This document shows, piece by piece, positions 34,216-41,624 of a stretch of 43,185 nucleotides of DNA (its first letter is position 1; every line of letters starts with the position of its first letter). The translations under genes and the position numbers were made by a program. The notes under the pieces are model-generated. The model had not been told where the DNA came from, made no database searches, and worked only from the letters and a program-made list of their open reading frames with translations. The DNA comes from Oscillospiraceae bacterium (GTDB lineage: Bacteria > Bacillota > Clostridia > Oscillospirales > Oscillospiraceae): the NCBI GenBank assembly GCA_022801715.1, contig JAAWSV010000019.1, positions 1 through 43,185 on the forward strand, read 5' to 3'.

Positions 34216-34592
34216 GGGCGCTGATTATCCCCGCCGCGGTATTGGCGGCGGTGCTGGCCTTTGCACTGTGGAGCGGCTGCTATATCCAAAACCAAGCGGA
34301 GGCCTGGACAGCCCTCCTTGGCGAGGCGGACCAAGCCGCCGGCGAGGAGCGCTGGGAGGAGACGGAGCAGCGGCTTCAGCAGAGCTATGACAGCTGGCAA
34401 AAGAGCCGGACCTTCCTCCACACCGTGGTGGAGCACGACGACCTGGACGAGGTGGAGACCCTCTTCGCCGCGGCCTTCGCCGCCTGTGACGAGGAGGACA
34501 TCCCGGACTTCCACACCGCGCTGAACCAGCTGTCAGAGAAGCTGAGCCTTCTGGCGGAGACGCAGGAGATCAGCGTCAAAAATATACTCTGA
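34212..34592 (+). CDS. DUF4363-family membrane-anchored protein
   Basis: A 126-aa protein with one N-terminal membrane span (about residues 4-22) and a helical exterior or cytosolic part rich in E and A (L-L-G-E-A-D-Q-A-A ... E-E-T-E-Q-R-L-Q-Q-S-Y-D-S-W). DUF4363 genes commonly follow DUF421 genes. The start ATGA overlaps the DUF421 stop, so they are translationally coupled and probably form a complex; this is an inference. Confidence 0.85.
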   Translation: MRALIIPAAVLAAVLAFALWSGCYIQNQAEAWTALLGEADQAAGEERWEETEQRLQQSYDSWQKSRTFLHTVVEHDDLDEVETLFAAAFAACDEEDIPDFHTALNQLSEKLSLLAETQEISVKNIL

Positions 34593-34602
34593 CATTCCCC
34601 GC

Positions 34603-34687
34603 CCTAAGGCCTGCGGCAGAGGCCGCAGGCCTTAGGCGCTCCGCAGGCGTTTCACGGCGGGTCCGCCGTGAAGCCGGCGCGGGCTTC
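34603..34687. repeat. Tandem strong hairpins after the DUF421-DUF4363 pair
   Basis: A perfect 15-bp stem (34603-34617 with 34622-34636, loop AGAG) is followed by a 10-bp stem (34651-34660 with 34663-34672) and overlapping arms GAAGCC/GGCTTC (34670-34687). No T-run follows, so the hairpins may protect the RNA 3' end rather than terminate transcription. They lie between convergent genes. Confidence 0.65.
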
Positions 34688-34696
34688 AGGAGAGCT

Positions 34697-35152
34697 CTAC
34701 TTCTCCTCCAGCAGCTTGGTCAGCTCTGACATGAAGGTATTGATGTCCTTAAACTGCCGATAGACCGAGGCGAAGCGGACATAGGCCACCTCGTCCACAC
34801 CCTTGAGCTTCTCCATCACCTGCTCACCGATGACGGCGGTGTTTACCTCCCGCTCCAAGGCGTTCTGGAGGTTCTGCTCGATCTCATCGGCCAGCCGCTC
34901 CAAGTCGGCCAAGGGCACCGGCCGCTTCTCGCAGGCCCGGATCATGCCGCCTAAGACCTTGCCCCGCTCAAAGCTCTGGCGGCTGCCATCCTTTTTGATC
35001 ACCACCATAGGCAGAGACTCCATGGTCTCATAGGTGGTGAAGCGCTTCTCACAGGACAGGCACTCCCGTCTGCGGCGGATGCTGGTCCCCTCCTCCGCGG
35101 GACGGGAATCCACTACCTTACTCTCTCTGTATCCACAATAGGGGCACCTCAT
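34697..35152 (-). CDS. nrdR: Transcriptional repressor NrdR
   Basis: A 151-aa NrdR: zinc ribbon M-R-C-P-Y-C-G ... C-L-S-C-E-K-R-F, then an ATP-cone domain ([13 protein letters not shown]). It senses ATP/dATP and represses ribonucleotide reductase genes through NrdR boxes. Length is typical. No nrd gene lies in this window. ATG 35152 follows GGAGGT. Confidence 0.96.
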   Translation of the reverse strand: MRCPYCGYRESKVVDSRPAEEGTSIRRRRECLSCEKRFTTYETMESLPMVVIKKDGSRQSFERGKVLGGMIRACEKRPVPLADLERLADEIEQNLQNALEREVNTAVIGEQVMEKLKGVDEVAYVRFASVYRQFKDINTFMSELTKLLEEK

Positions 35153-35311
35153 AAAACATACCTCCGATATTCGCCAAGGACCCGCTTCGCCGGGCCCTCC
35201 GGCGAAAGAGTTTCGCCGCGCGCCTCCCCTCACCTCGTCCCTCCCCGCGGGGACGGCAAGGCTCTGTTCACAGCCGGGACCGCGAGGAAGGGCGCTATAG
35301 GGGTTTAGTTC

Positions 35312-35317
35312 ACTATA
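35312..35317 (-). promoter_or_regulatory. Extended -10 promoter upstream of nrdR
   Basis: Minus-strand TATAGT (35312-35317) is preceded by TGA, forming an extended -10; no good -35 is seen. The 5' UTR (35153-35305) holds an 8-bp hairpin (35186-35193 with 35199-35206) and GC-rich sequence. Confidence 0.4.
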
Positions 35318-35372
35318 TCATACTTTATGGGAAATTGGTAGACATAATTTTTTATAGCCGTGAAAAAAACTG

Positions 35373-35915
35373 CTACATTTTATGGCAGGGGTCGGGCATA
35401 ACAGGGCGCTCCTCCGCGTCGAACGCAAACACGACAAACCGGCGCCCCTGAATCTCCGACACTTGAGCGAAGCAGAACAGACTGGTCAGGGGGAAGGGGT
35501 GGGCGCTGTCGAAGGGCAGGGCGAGAAGCCGAAGCCCCCGGCTCTCCCGCCACAGCGCCCCCTCTCTGCCCTGGAGGGCCTGCCCGAAGGGAGCACGGTG
35601 GAAGAACTGCTCCGGGCAGGGCAGGGTCTGCCACCCCTGCTCCTGCCGGAAGGCGAAGGAGAGGCGCAGCTCCCCCCGCTCCGCCGGTCCCAGGGCCTGT
35701 ACCTCCTCCCTGAGCAGCATCCGGCACAGCCGCAGCCGCTCCCCCTTTGGCTCCAGCACCCCTAAGATCTTCTCCCCATCCCGGCAGATCAGACAGCCCC
35801 GGAACAGCCCGGTGCGGTCCAAGGGACAGTCCATCTCCGCCCGGAGCCGTCCCCCCGCCTCCTCCAGCACCAGCCGCCCCGCGGGAGAGCCCTGATAGAT
35901 CACCGGAAGCTCCAT
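35373..35915 (-). CDS. Unrecognised 180-aa protein
   Basis: A 180-aa soluble protein starting M-E-L-P-V-I-Y-Q-G-S-P-A-G-R-L. The N-terminal half looks beta-rich (repeated strands such as R-L-V-L-E-E-A-G-G-R-L-R-A-E-M), the second half has Arg-rich and aromatic patches, and no catalytic motif is evident. No signal peptide. The start at 35915 follows AAGGAGGTG at slightly long spacing; the frame continues upstream but that part overlaps the EndoA terminator. It is downstream of the toxin-like gene and upstream of nrdR on the same strand, separate from both. Function unknown. Confidence 0.7.
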   Translation of the reverse strand: MELPVIYQGSPAGRLVLEEAGGRLRAEMDCPLDRTGLFRGCLICRDGEKILGVLEPKGERLRLCRMLLREEVQALGPAERGELRLSFAFRQEQGWQTLPCPEQFFHRAPFGQALQGREGALWRESRGLRLLALPFDSAHPFPLTSLFCFAQVSEIQGRRFVVFAFDAEERPVMPDPCHKM

Positions 35916-35984
35916 CGTGACACGCACCTCCTTAATGGGGGCAGACGCGCTTTTTTGTCGCCGCAAAAAGCCAAAAAACAAAAA

Positions 35985-36016
35985 GCCCCTCCCGGCAAGT
36001 GTATGCCAAGAGGGGC
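35985..36016 (-). terminator. Terminator after the EndoA/MazF-like gene
   Basis: Stem GCCCCTC/GAGGGGC (35985-35991 with 36010-36016) has an inner 4-bp stem after a 2-nt mismatch; the minus strand then reads TTTTTGTTTTTT. It is about 65 nt past the stop at 36083. Confidence 0.88.
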
Positions 36017-36082
36017 CAAATTTATTCTGGATTCGCCGCGCCCGGCAGGGGTCAAGCCGCAGGGCCGCTGTCATGCCAGGGC

Positions 36083-36448
36083 TCACACCATACGTTCACT
36101 GGGCAGACCGAAGCTGACCGCGATGGCAGCGTCGATGCGGCCCATAAGCTCCGGGTCCACGCGGCCCATTTTCTCCCGAAGCCGCCGCTTATCCAGCGTG
36201 CGGATCTGCTCCAGGAGCACCACAGAGTCCTTGGTCAGACCGTGGCGGTGGGCGGACAGTTCAATATGTGTGGGCAGGCGGGCCTTCCCGGTCTGAGAGG
36301 TAATGGCCGCCGCAATCACGGTGGGACTGTACCGGTTGCCGGTATCATTTTGTATGATGAGCACCGGGCGCACGCCGCCCTGCTCGCTGCCCACCACCGG
36401 GCTAAGATCGGCGTAATAAATGTCGCCGCGTTTTACGCTTGTATCCAC
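36083..36448 (-). CDS. ndoA: EndoA/MazF-family mRNA interferase
   Basis: A 121-aa protein close to B. subtilis EndoA (NdoA): [25 protein letters not shown] and [20 protein letters not shown]. The conserved catalytic Arg and Thr/Ser ([13 protein letters not shown]) are present, so it is probably active on single-stranded RNA (UACAU-type sites in B. subtilis). GTG start with GGAG about 11 nt away. No antitoxin gene precedes it within 400 bp, unlike the usual ndoAI-ndoA pair. Confidence 0.93.
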   Translation of the reverse strand: MDTSVKRGDIYYADLSPVVGSEQGGVRPVLIIQNDTGNRYSPTVIAAAITSQTGKARLPTHIELSAHRHGLTKDSVVLLEQIRTLDKRRLREKMGRVDPELMGRIDAAIAVSFGLPSERMV

Positions 36449-36632
36449 TGTAATTCACGCTCCGCCGGTAGAAAGTGTCACCAGTAGGCCCCTGAGGGCC
36501 TCCCTTGGGTAACCACTATCATTCTCCCACGCAGCCAAGGAATTTATACACAGGGGCAGGTGAGATTTCCCACTCCGTGCTTCTTTGCCCCGCAGTATTC
36601 TATGTGTTCTTCGATTCAAATGTGCTTGCGGG

Positions 36633-36716
36633 TACTGTGCGCCCGCTCTCCCGACACCGGGATAGCTCATCAGCCCCGCCCGCAGGGCGCGACGACCTCG
36701 GCGCGCCGACCCTCAT
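36633..36716. repeat. Dispersed repeat, decayed copy 2
   Basis: Contains TGTGCGCCCGCTCT, then a GGGAT segment, and AGGGCGCGACGACC-x-CGGCGCGCC, in the same order as in the complement of 42530-42700, with the middle deleted. It lies in the otherwise feature-poor gap 36449-36760 between the EndoA-like gene and the mtnN promoter. Confidence 0.55.
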
Positions 36717-36770
36717 CCGGCAATACATGGAATCTCCCCGCTTTTTGTCACAATCCTCCCACTTTATCCC

Positions 36771-36799
36771 TTTACGCACCGAGCCGGTTGTGATATAAT
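36771..36799 (+). promoter_or_regulatory. Promoter of mtnN-luxS
   Basis: TTTACG (36771-36776) and TATAAT (36794-36799) are 17 bp apart, with TGA before the -10 (extended). The mtnN start codon is about 70 bp downstream. Confidence 0.7.
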
Positions 36800-36876
36800 A
36801 AATATGCAGAATCCCTATTAGAGAAGCAAAGCCCCCCGCATACCCTTATTTTCTATCTGAATGAAAGGTGCTGTTG

Positions 36877-37557
36877 ATGAAAATTGCCCTCTCCTACGCC
36901 ATGACCGGCGAGATTGCCAGCATTCTCCCCCCCGACGCAAGACCTATTGAGAGCGCCGCCGGCGTGCCCTTCTACGCTATTGATACCGACATCATCGCCT
37001 GCTGCGGCGGCATTGGCAAGGTCAACGCCGCTATGGCCGCCCAGCTCTGCATCGACCGCTACCACCCGGATCTGATCCTCAACGCCGGGGTTGCCGGCAG
37101 CTTCCAGGACCTATCTATCGGCACCGTGGTGCTGGCGGAGAGCTTCCTTCAGCACGATGTGGACACCAGTCCCATCGGCGACCCCGTCGGCTTGGTGTCC
37201 ACGGTGAACCGGATGGAGTTTCCCACCAGCAGGCTGGACTTGGCCAAGTCCATTTTAGACCGCATGGCCGTGCCCTACGTCACCGGCCGGGTGGCCTCCG
37301 GGGACGCCTTCATGGTCAAGGGAGAGCGGGCGGACTGGGTCGCCCGGACCTTCTCCCCCACCCTCTGCGAGATGGAGGGCTGCGCCGTGGCCCAGGTGTG
37401 TCTGCGCAACGGTGTGGGCTTCATGGCCCTCAAATCTGTGTCCGACCGCCTCTGCATGGAGAACAGCCCCGGCGAGTACTTCAACTTCGGTGAGGCCATG
37501 GAGCGTCTGAACCAGATCGTCCTCCCCTTCGCCCAGGCCCTGCGGGACGCAAGGTAA
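36877..37557 (+). CDS. mtnN: 5'-methylthioadenosine/S-adenosylhomocysteine nucleosidase
   Basis: A 226-aa MTA/SAH nucleosidase. It cleaves S-adenosylhomocysteine to adenine and S-ribosylhomocysteine, the LuxS substrate. Glu12 (M-T-G-E-I), the G-I-G-K-V-N-A-A-M loop, N-A-G-V-A-G-S, M-E-G-C-A-V-A and K-S-V-S-D-R (catalytic Asp) fit the family. The start at 36877 has AAAGGTG; an upstream in-frame ATG at 36868 has none. It is paired with luxS 102 nt downstream. Confidence 0.95.
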   Translation: MKIALSYAMTGEIASILPPDARPIESAAGVPFYAIDTDIIACCGGIGKVNAAMAAQLCIDRYHPDLILNAGVAGSFQDLSIGTVVLAESFLQHDVDTSPIGDPVGLVSTVNRMEFPTSRLDLAKSILDRMAVPYVTGRVASGDAFMVKGERADWVARTFSPTLCEMEGCAVAQVCLRNGVGFMALKSVSDRLCMENSPGEYFNFGEAMERLNQIVLPFAQALRDAR

Positions 37558-37645
37558 ATGAGGAAGGAGGAGTCCGGAATTAGAAATTTTGGAGGCCGCA
37601 GAGCCGGGCACCGCAATTTCTGTCTCCTCATTCCTAATTGAAAAA
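37558..37645. repeat. Imperfect inverted repeat between mtnN and luxS
   Basis: The spacer carries complementary segments (GGAATTAGAAATT against AATTTCT ... ATTCCTAATT) around a central GC-rich part. From memory, closely similar sequence recurs between genes in related clostridial genomes, so it may be a miniature mobile repeat. Only one copy is in this window, so this stays an inference. Confidence 0.4.
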
Positions 37646-37659
37646 AAGGAGACTATACT

Positions 37660-38118
37660 ATGGAACGTATTGCCAGCTTTCAGGTGGACCACAACAAGCT
37701 CGTCCCCGGCCTGTATCTCTCCCGCCGGGATGGGAAGGTGACCACCTTCGATCTGCGCTTTAAGAAGCCCAACACCGGGGATCTGCTCTCCAACGCGGAG
37801 ATGCACTCGGTGGAGCACATTATCGCTACCCTGCTACGCAACAGCCCTCAGAAGGACGCGGTTGTCTACTTCGGCCCCATGGGGTGCCAGACCGGGTTCT
37901 ACTTCCTCTTTGACGGCGAACAGCTCACCGACGGCGAGGCCTTGGATCTGCTGAAGGCTGTCTTTGCCGCCGGCGCGGACTTCAGCGGTCCCATGCCCGG
38001 CAAGAGCGCCGTTGAATGCGGAAACTACCGGAATTTGGAGGTCTCCTTGGCAAAGGAGCAGTGTGCGTACTACCGGGATCTGATCCGAGGCTGGACCGTG
38101 GAGAAACTGGCCTACTGA
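37660..38118 (+). CDS. luxS: S-ribosylhomocysteine lyase LuxS
   Basis: A 152-aa LuxS that splits S-ribosylhomocysteine into homocysteine and DPD, the AI-2 precursor. Metal ligands His49 and His53 (H-S-V-E-H) and Cys120 (C-G-N-Y-R), and catalytic Cys76 (M-G-C-Q-T-G-F-Y) are present. Length is typical. A strong AAAAAGGAG site precedes the ATG. Expressed with mtnN from the promoter at 36771. Confidence 0.97.
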   Translation: MERIASFQVDHNKLVPGLYLSRRDGKVTTFDLRFKKPNTGDLLSNAEMHSVEHIIATLLRNSPQKDAVVYFGPMGCQTGFYFLFDGEQLTDGEALDLLKAVFAAGADFSGPMPGKSAVECGNYRNLEVSLAKEQCAYYRDLIRGWTVEKLAY

Positions 38119-38193
38119 TGGCACAAACAATTGTGATCGACAGGACGGAGTCCTGCGACGTATTCGCCATTGTCTATGAAAGGAGCTGGTACT

Positions 38194-38613
38194 ATGAAAC
38201 GGGAATACTATATTCTCACTGGCGCGCTCGTGAGCACGTTTGTGATCCGAGGGGTTGAGAGCTTGATCGGAGTAATCCTTGCTGGCGCTTGGTTTCCCCT
38301 TACCGTGCTGCTGCCCTTGGCACTTCGCATATTCCTGCTGGCAAAGGTGACGGAGTTGGCCGTATTCCTGTACGAAAAACACGCTGGGCCGTCGGAAAAC
38401 GCGGTGTCCGGCCTCCGCTTCTATTTTGCGGCAACGGCGGGGGTCATTGCCTCCGGCCTGTTTACCCTGTGGATGGTCGCCTGGTTCCCCTTCCTGCCGG
38501 AGACACCTTTGGGGCTCATGCTGCTGCTGTTCCTCAAGCCCTTCATCTACACCGGGCTGGCTGAGGGGGTCCTTCGCCTCCGGCGCCGTGTACAGGCGTC
38601 GGGCCAGCTGTAA
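38194..38613 (+). CDS. Small membrane protein of unknown function
   Basis: A 139-aa protein with four predicted membrane spans: about residues 8-32, 34-52, 70-95 and 100-122. The loop K-H-A-G-P-S-E-N-A-V-S-G lies in the middle. The start at 38194 follows AAAGGAG; an earlier ATG has no ribosome binding site. It is 75 nt after luxS on the same strand and ends at a strong terminator, so it is probably in the same transcript. Family not recognised; a role in export of signals is only a guess. Confidence 0.75.
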   Translation: MKREYYILTGALVSTFVIRGVESLIGVILAGAWFPLTVLLPLALRIFLLAKVTELAVFLYEKHAGPSENAVSGLRFYFAATAGVIASGLFTLWMVAWFPFLPETPLGLMLLLFLKPFIYTGLAEGVLRLRRRVQASGQL

Positions 38614-38630
38614 AAACCGCAAAAATTCTC

Positions 38631-38657
38631 GCACCCCGCGCAACCGGCGCGGGGTGC
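38631..38657 (+). terminator. Terminator after the mtnN-luxS-membrane protein unit
   Basis: A perfect 11-bp GC-rich stem (38631-38641 with 38647-38657), 5-nt loop, followed by TTTGTCTCT. Confidence 0.88.
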
Positions 38658-38713
38658 TTTGTCTCTATAAGGGGGAAAGGACCTTTCAAGCCCACTGCAA
38701 GGAGGTGATGCCC

Positions 38714-39244
38714 ATGGGGGACGAGGAGCTGCTGGCGCTGTTGACCGCGCGGTCGGAGGAGGCGGTCTCCGCCTTAAATGAGACCTACGGGGCCTACTGC
38801 CGCACCATCGCCGGGAACATTCTGACCAGCGCCGAGGACGTGGAGGAGTGCCTCAGCGACGCCTGCTTGGCCCTCTGGAACGCCATCCCCCCGGCCCGGC
38901 CCCAGTGTTTGAAAGCGTATTTAGGCACGGTGGTCCGCAACGCGGCTCTGCGGCGGCGGCGCACCGTACCGGAGCCGGCGCTGGAGCTGGATGAAGCCCT
39001 GATCGGACGGGACACCGTCACCGAGCACTGGGAGGCCAAGGCCCTGGGTGAGGCCATCTCCGCCTTCCTCCGGCGGGAGAGCGCCGATGCCCGGGGAGCC
39101 TTCCTCCGGCGCTACTGGTACGCCGACAGCGTGGAGGCCGTGGCCCTGCGCTTCGGCTGGAGCGTGAGCAAGACGAAGAGCGTCCTCTTTCGGACGCGGA
39201 AACGCCTGCGGGCGTATTTGGAAAAGGAGGGATTTTTCCCATGA
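38714..39244 (+). CDS. Sigma-70-family (ECF-like) RNA polymerase sigma factor
   Basis: A 176-aa sigma factor. Region 2 includes A-E-D-V-E-E-C-L-S-D-A-C-L-A-L-W-N-A-I-P-P and K-A-Y-L-G-T-V-V-R-N-A-A-L; region 4 includes F-L-R-R-Y-W-Y-A-D-S-V-E-A-V-A-L-R-F-G-W-S-V-S-K-T-K-S. The frame is open much further upstream but shows no homology there. ATG 38714 has AAGGAGGTG at correct spacing; ATG 38708 is too close. The stop overlaps the next start (ATGA), typical of sigma/anti-sigma pairs. Confidence 0.88.
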   Translation: MGDEELLALLTARSEEAVSALNETYGAYCRTIAGNILTSAEDVEECLSDACLALWNAIPPARPQCLKAYLGTVVRNAALRRRRTVPEPALELDEALIGRDTVTEHWEAKALGEAISAFLRRESADARGAFLRRYWYADSVEAVALRFGWSVSKTKSVLFRTRKRLRAYLEKEGFFP

Positions 39245-40035
39245 AAAACCCAAGCCTATGGGAGGCCATGGCGCACATGGATCCCCTGCTGATCGAGGAG
39301 GCGGACCGGCCCGTTGCCCGCCGGAGACGATCTGTGGGCCGGACGCTGTGCATCGCCGCGGCGGCCTGCCTGCTGCTGGCGGTGGGGGTGCTGGCGTCGG
39401 AGGAGCTGTTTGGCTTCCGCATTTTGGAGGTCCAAAGCGACGAGGAGGGCGCACGGTACAGTCTAACCGTGGAGGATGCGGTCCAGTTCCCGGTGGAACA
39501 GTTCGGCGAGACGGTGCAGAAGCGCATCGCCATCGGCGGCGACCCCACCACGGTGATAGAGGAGCACCCCGCCAACGAGAGCGGCATGGATGTCTCCACG
39601 ATACAGATAGACGTCCCTTGGTTTGACACCTACGCCGAGGCCGCGGCCTACCTGGGGGAGAATATCCCCCTGGCGGCGGAGAGCGCCGCCCTCGCGGGCC
39701 ATGGCAGCCGGAAAATCCGGGTGTCCACCGCCAGCAACGTGGTGACCCTCAGTACCATATACGAGCTGGAGGAGACATACGTGATGTTCAGTGCCGCCGC
39801 CTTTGTGGAGGGTGGTATGTCTCCCACCTACGGTTCCGCCGACGGTGCCAGCGGGATCGAACTCACCCAGGAGACCGCCCAGACCGGCACCGGCTGTCCC
39901 GCTCTCATCTACCGCACCGGCGGGGAGCGCAACACCTGTGAGGCCTACTTCATCCGGGAGGGCATCGTGTACAATCTGTTCCTCACGGATACCAATGACA
40001 TGTCAGTATTGCAGCGGATCTTGGACACCTTCTGA
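39241..40035 (+). CDS. Predicted anti-sigma factor or sigma-linked membrane protein
   Basis: A 264-aa protein. Cytosolic N-terminus (residues 1-33) with charged clusters, one membrane span (about 35-52: C-I-A-A-A-A-C-L-L-L-A-V-G-V-L-A), then a 210-residue extracellular beta-rich domain with T-Y-E-L-E-E-T-Y-V-M-F-S-A-A-A-F. The arrangement (short cytosolic segment, one span, external sensor) and 4-bp overlap with the sigma gene fit an anti-sigma factor. No named anti-sigma domain is visible, so this is inferred. Confidence 0.7.
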   Translation: MKNPSLWEAMAHMDPLLIEEADRPVARRRRSVGRTLCIAAAACLLLAVGVLASEELFGFRILEVQSDEEGARYSLTVEDAVQFPVEQFGETVQKRIAIGGDPTTVIEEHPANESGMDVSTIQIDVPWFDTYAEAAAYLGENIPLAAESAALAGHGSRKIRVSTASNVVTLSTIYELEETYVMFSAAAFVEGGMSPTYGSADGASGIELTQETAQTGTGCPALIYRTGGERNTCEAYFIREGIVYNLFLTDTNDMSVLQRILDTF

Positions 40036-40040
40036 CGCAA

Positions 40041-40066
40041 AACGCCCCCTCTTTTGAGGGGGCGTT
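40041..40066. terminator. Bidirectional terminator between sigma pair and YczE genes
   Basis: A perfect 11-bp stem (40041-40051 with 40056-40066), TTTT loop. On the minus strand it runs into TTTTGC, on the plus strand into CCTTCG. It lies between the convergent genes. Confidence 0.82.
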
Positions 40067-40073
40067 CCTTCGT

Positions 40074-40748
40074 CTACCGCTCCACACCGTCCCGCTCACG
40101 GGAGAGGAGCTGGTGTAATCCCACATGTACCAGATTCCTCGGCTCAAACCGGATCAGATGGAACACCATCTGCATCACCACGCCGTTCCCCACCAGAAAC
40201 AGCACCGTCCCCGCGCCCACCTGGCCCCCCATGAGCCAGCCCAAAAGGAGCACGGTCCCGGCGATCAAAATCGACACACCGCCAATGGGAATCCGCCGCA
40301 GCCGCTTGCCAACCCCCACCAGCAGGGCGTCCCGGGGGCCGCAGCCGATGCACGCGGACATGTACAGGTACTGGGAGAGGGCCATCAGCACCATACCCGC
40401 CAGCATGGCCAGCGCCCCCACCCACCAGACGGTTATCTCCGGCAGCAGTCCCGCCGCGTCATAGAGGTCAAAAAACGCCCCCACCAGCACCGCATCCAGA
40501 AGCGTCCCCAAGCCGATGGGTTCCCGGAGAAGCAGGTCGGCAGCCACCACCAGAAAGCTAACTAAGATAGACACCTGTCCATAGGTCATCGGCAGGTAGT
40601 TGGCCAGTCCCAGATTGAACACATTCCAAGGGGCCTGCCCGATGTTGGCCTTCACCGTGAGGAAGTTCCCCAGCGCGAACACCGCCAAGCCCGCGGAGGC
40701 CAGCAGCATCCGCCGGAGCAGGGCGGGCAGGGGGATTGTCAGACGCAT
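40074..40748 (-). CDS. YczE/YitT-like membrane protein, paralogue A
   Basis: A 224-aa membrane protein with five or six spans. Family motifs are G-Q-A-P-W-N-V (residues about 37-43) and I-G-C-G-P-R-D. It is closely related to the next gene over its full length (both begin M-R-L-T-x-P-L-P-A-L-L-R-R). B. subtilis YczE is linked to surfactin production; the biochemical role is unknown. ATG 40748 has GAGGAG at 8 nt; ATG 40754 is too close. It is 12 nt after paralogue B. Confidence 0.88.
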   Translation of the reverse strand: MRLTIPLPALLRRMLLASAGLAVFALGNFLTVKANIGQAPWNVFNLGLANYLPMTYGQVSILVSFLVVAADLLLREPIGLGTLLDAVLVGAFFDLYDAAGLLPEITVWWVGALAMLAGMVLMALSQYLYMSACIGCGPRDALLVGVGKRLRRIPIGGVSILIAGTVLLLGWLMGGQVGAGTVLFLVGNGVVMQMVFHLIRFEPRNLVHVGLHQLLSRERDGVER

Positions 40749-40760
40749 AGCCATTCTCCT

Positions 40761-41450
40761 CTACTTTTCGCAGGATTCCCCCGCCTCCGCAGCGGGGCGT
40801 CGGGCGACAAGCTGATGAATGCCCAAATGGACCAGCCCTCTGGGCTCAAACCGGGCGATGTGAAACACCGCCTGCATCACCATGCCGTTGCCCAAGGCGA
40901 ACCACAGTGTGCCGATCCCCACGCCGCCGCCTAAGAGCCAGCCGATCAGGCAGGCGGAGGACTGGATCAGAATCTCCACCACGCCAATGGGGAGCCGCTT
41001 CAGCCGCTTGCCCGCGCCCACTGTCAGCGCCGCCCGGGGCCCGCAGCCCAAGCAGGCGGGCATGTAGATCAGCTGTCCCACCGCCAGCAGCAGCATGCCG
41101 AAGGTCATCAGCGCCAGCCCGCCCCAGAGGCTCTGGAGCATGGGCATAAGCCCAAAGCTGTCCAACAGGTCGAAAACAGGCCCCACAATCAGCGTATCCA
41201 ACAGCATGGTGACACCGATGGGCTCCCCCAGCAGCAGATCTGTCAGCACGATCAAAAGGCTGATTGTCACCGTGGCGGCGCCGTAGCTCAGGGGCAGGTG
41301 GAGGCTCAGTCCCATGCACAGCACATTCCAAGGGGCCTGTCCCACGTTGGCCTTCACGGTAAGAAAGTTTCCTACGGCAAACACGGCCACCCCCAAGGCC
41401 GCCGTCAGCACCCGCCGCAATAGGGCGGGGAGCGGAAGGGTCAAGCGCAC
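40761..41450 (-). CDS. YczE/YitT-like membrane protein, paralogue B
   Basis: A 229-aa paralogue of the previous protein, same topology and motifs (G-Q-A-P-W-N-V, L-G-C-G-P-R-A). GTG start with GGAGGAG upstream. It is the first gene of the pair, and its promoter faces away from the XRE-membrane gene, sharing about 130 bp of control region. Confidence 0.88.
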   Translation of the reverse strand: MRLTLPLPALLRRVLTAALGVAVFAVGNFLTVKANVGQAPWNVLCMGLSLHLPLSYGAATVTISLLIVLTDLLLGEPIGVTMLLDTLIVGPVFDLLDSFGLMPMLQSLWGGLALMTFGMLLLAVGQLIYMPACLGCGPRAALTVGAGKRLKRLPIGVVEILIQSSACLIGWLLGGGVGIGTLWFALGNGMVMQAVFHIARFEPRGLVHLGIHQLVARRPAAEAGESCEK

Positions 41451-41486
41451 AGTCTCTCCTCCTCTTCAGGTCACAACAGTGCCTCT

Positions 41487-41515
41487 ATCATAAAGGATTT
41501 CCCCCGGATTTGCAA
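41487..41515 (-). promoter_or_regulatory. Promoter of the YczE-like pair
   Basis: Minus-strand TTGCAA (41510-41515) and TATGAT (41487-41492) are 17 bp apart, about 40 bp upstream of the GTG start. Confidence 0.6.
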
Positions 41516-41565
41516 GGCCGCCGGCAAAAAATCCCGGCGGTTTTCCCCACTCTACGCTCCATCGG

Positions 41566-41594
41566 GTGACAAAAGCGGCTCTATAGGCTATACT
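41566..41594 (+). promoter_or_regulatory. Promoter of the XRE-membrane regulator gene
   Basis: GTGACA (41566-41571) and TATACT (41589-41594) are 17 bp apart and lie about 30 bp upstream of the ATG at 41625. It is divergent from and 50 bp away from the YczE promoter, so a regulator bound between them could control both. Confidence 0.65.
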
Positions 41595-41624
41595 GAGGGC
41601 ACCCAGAAAAAGGAGGCGGTCCTC

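Noticed and set aside
38118-38258. 46-codon ORF overlapping the luxS stop (TGATG)
   Set aside because: No ribosome binding site of its own, and it overlaps the better-supported membrane protein gene in another frame.
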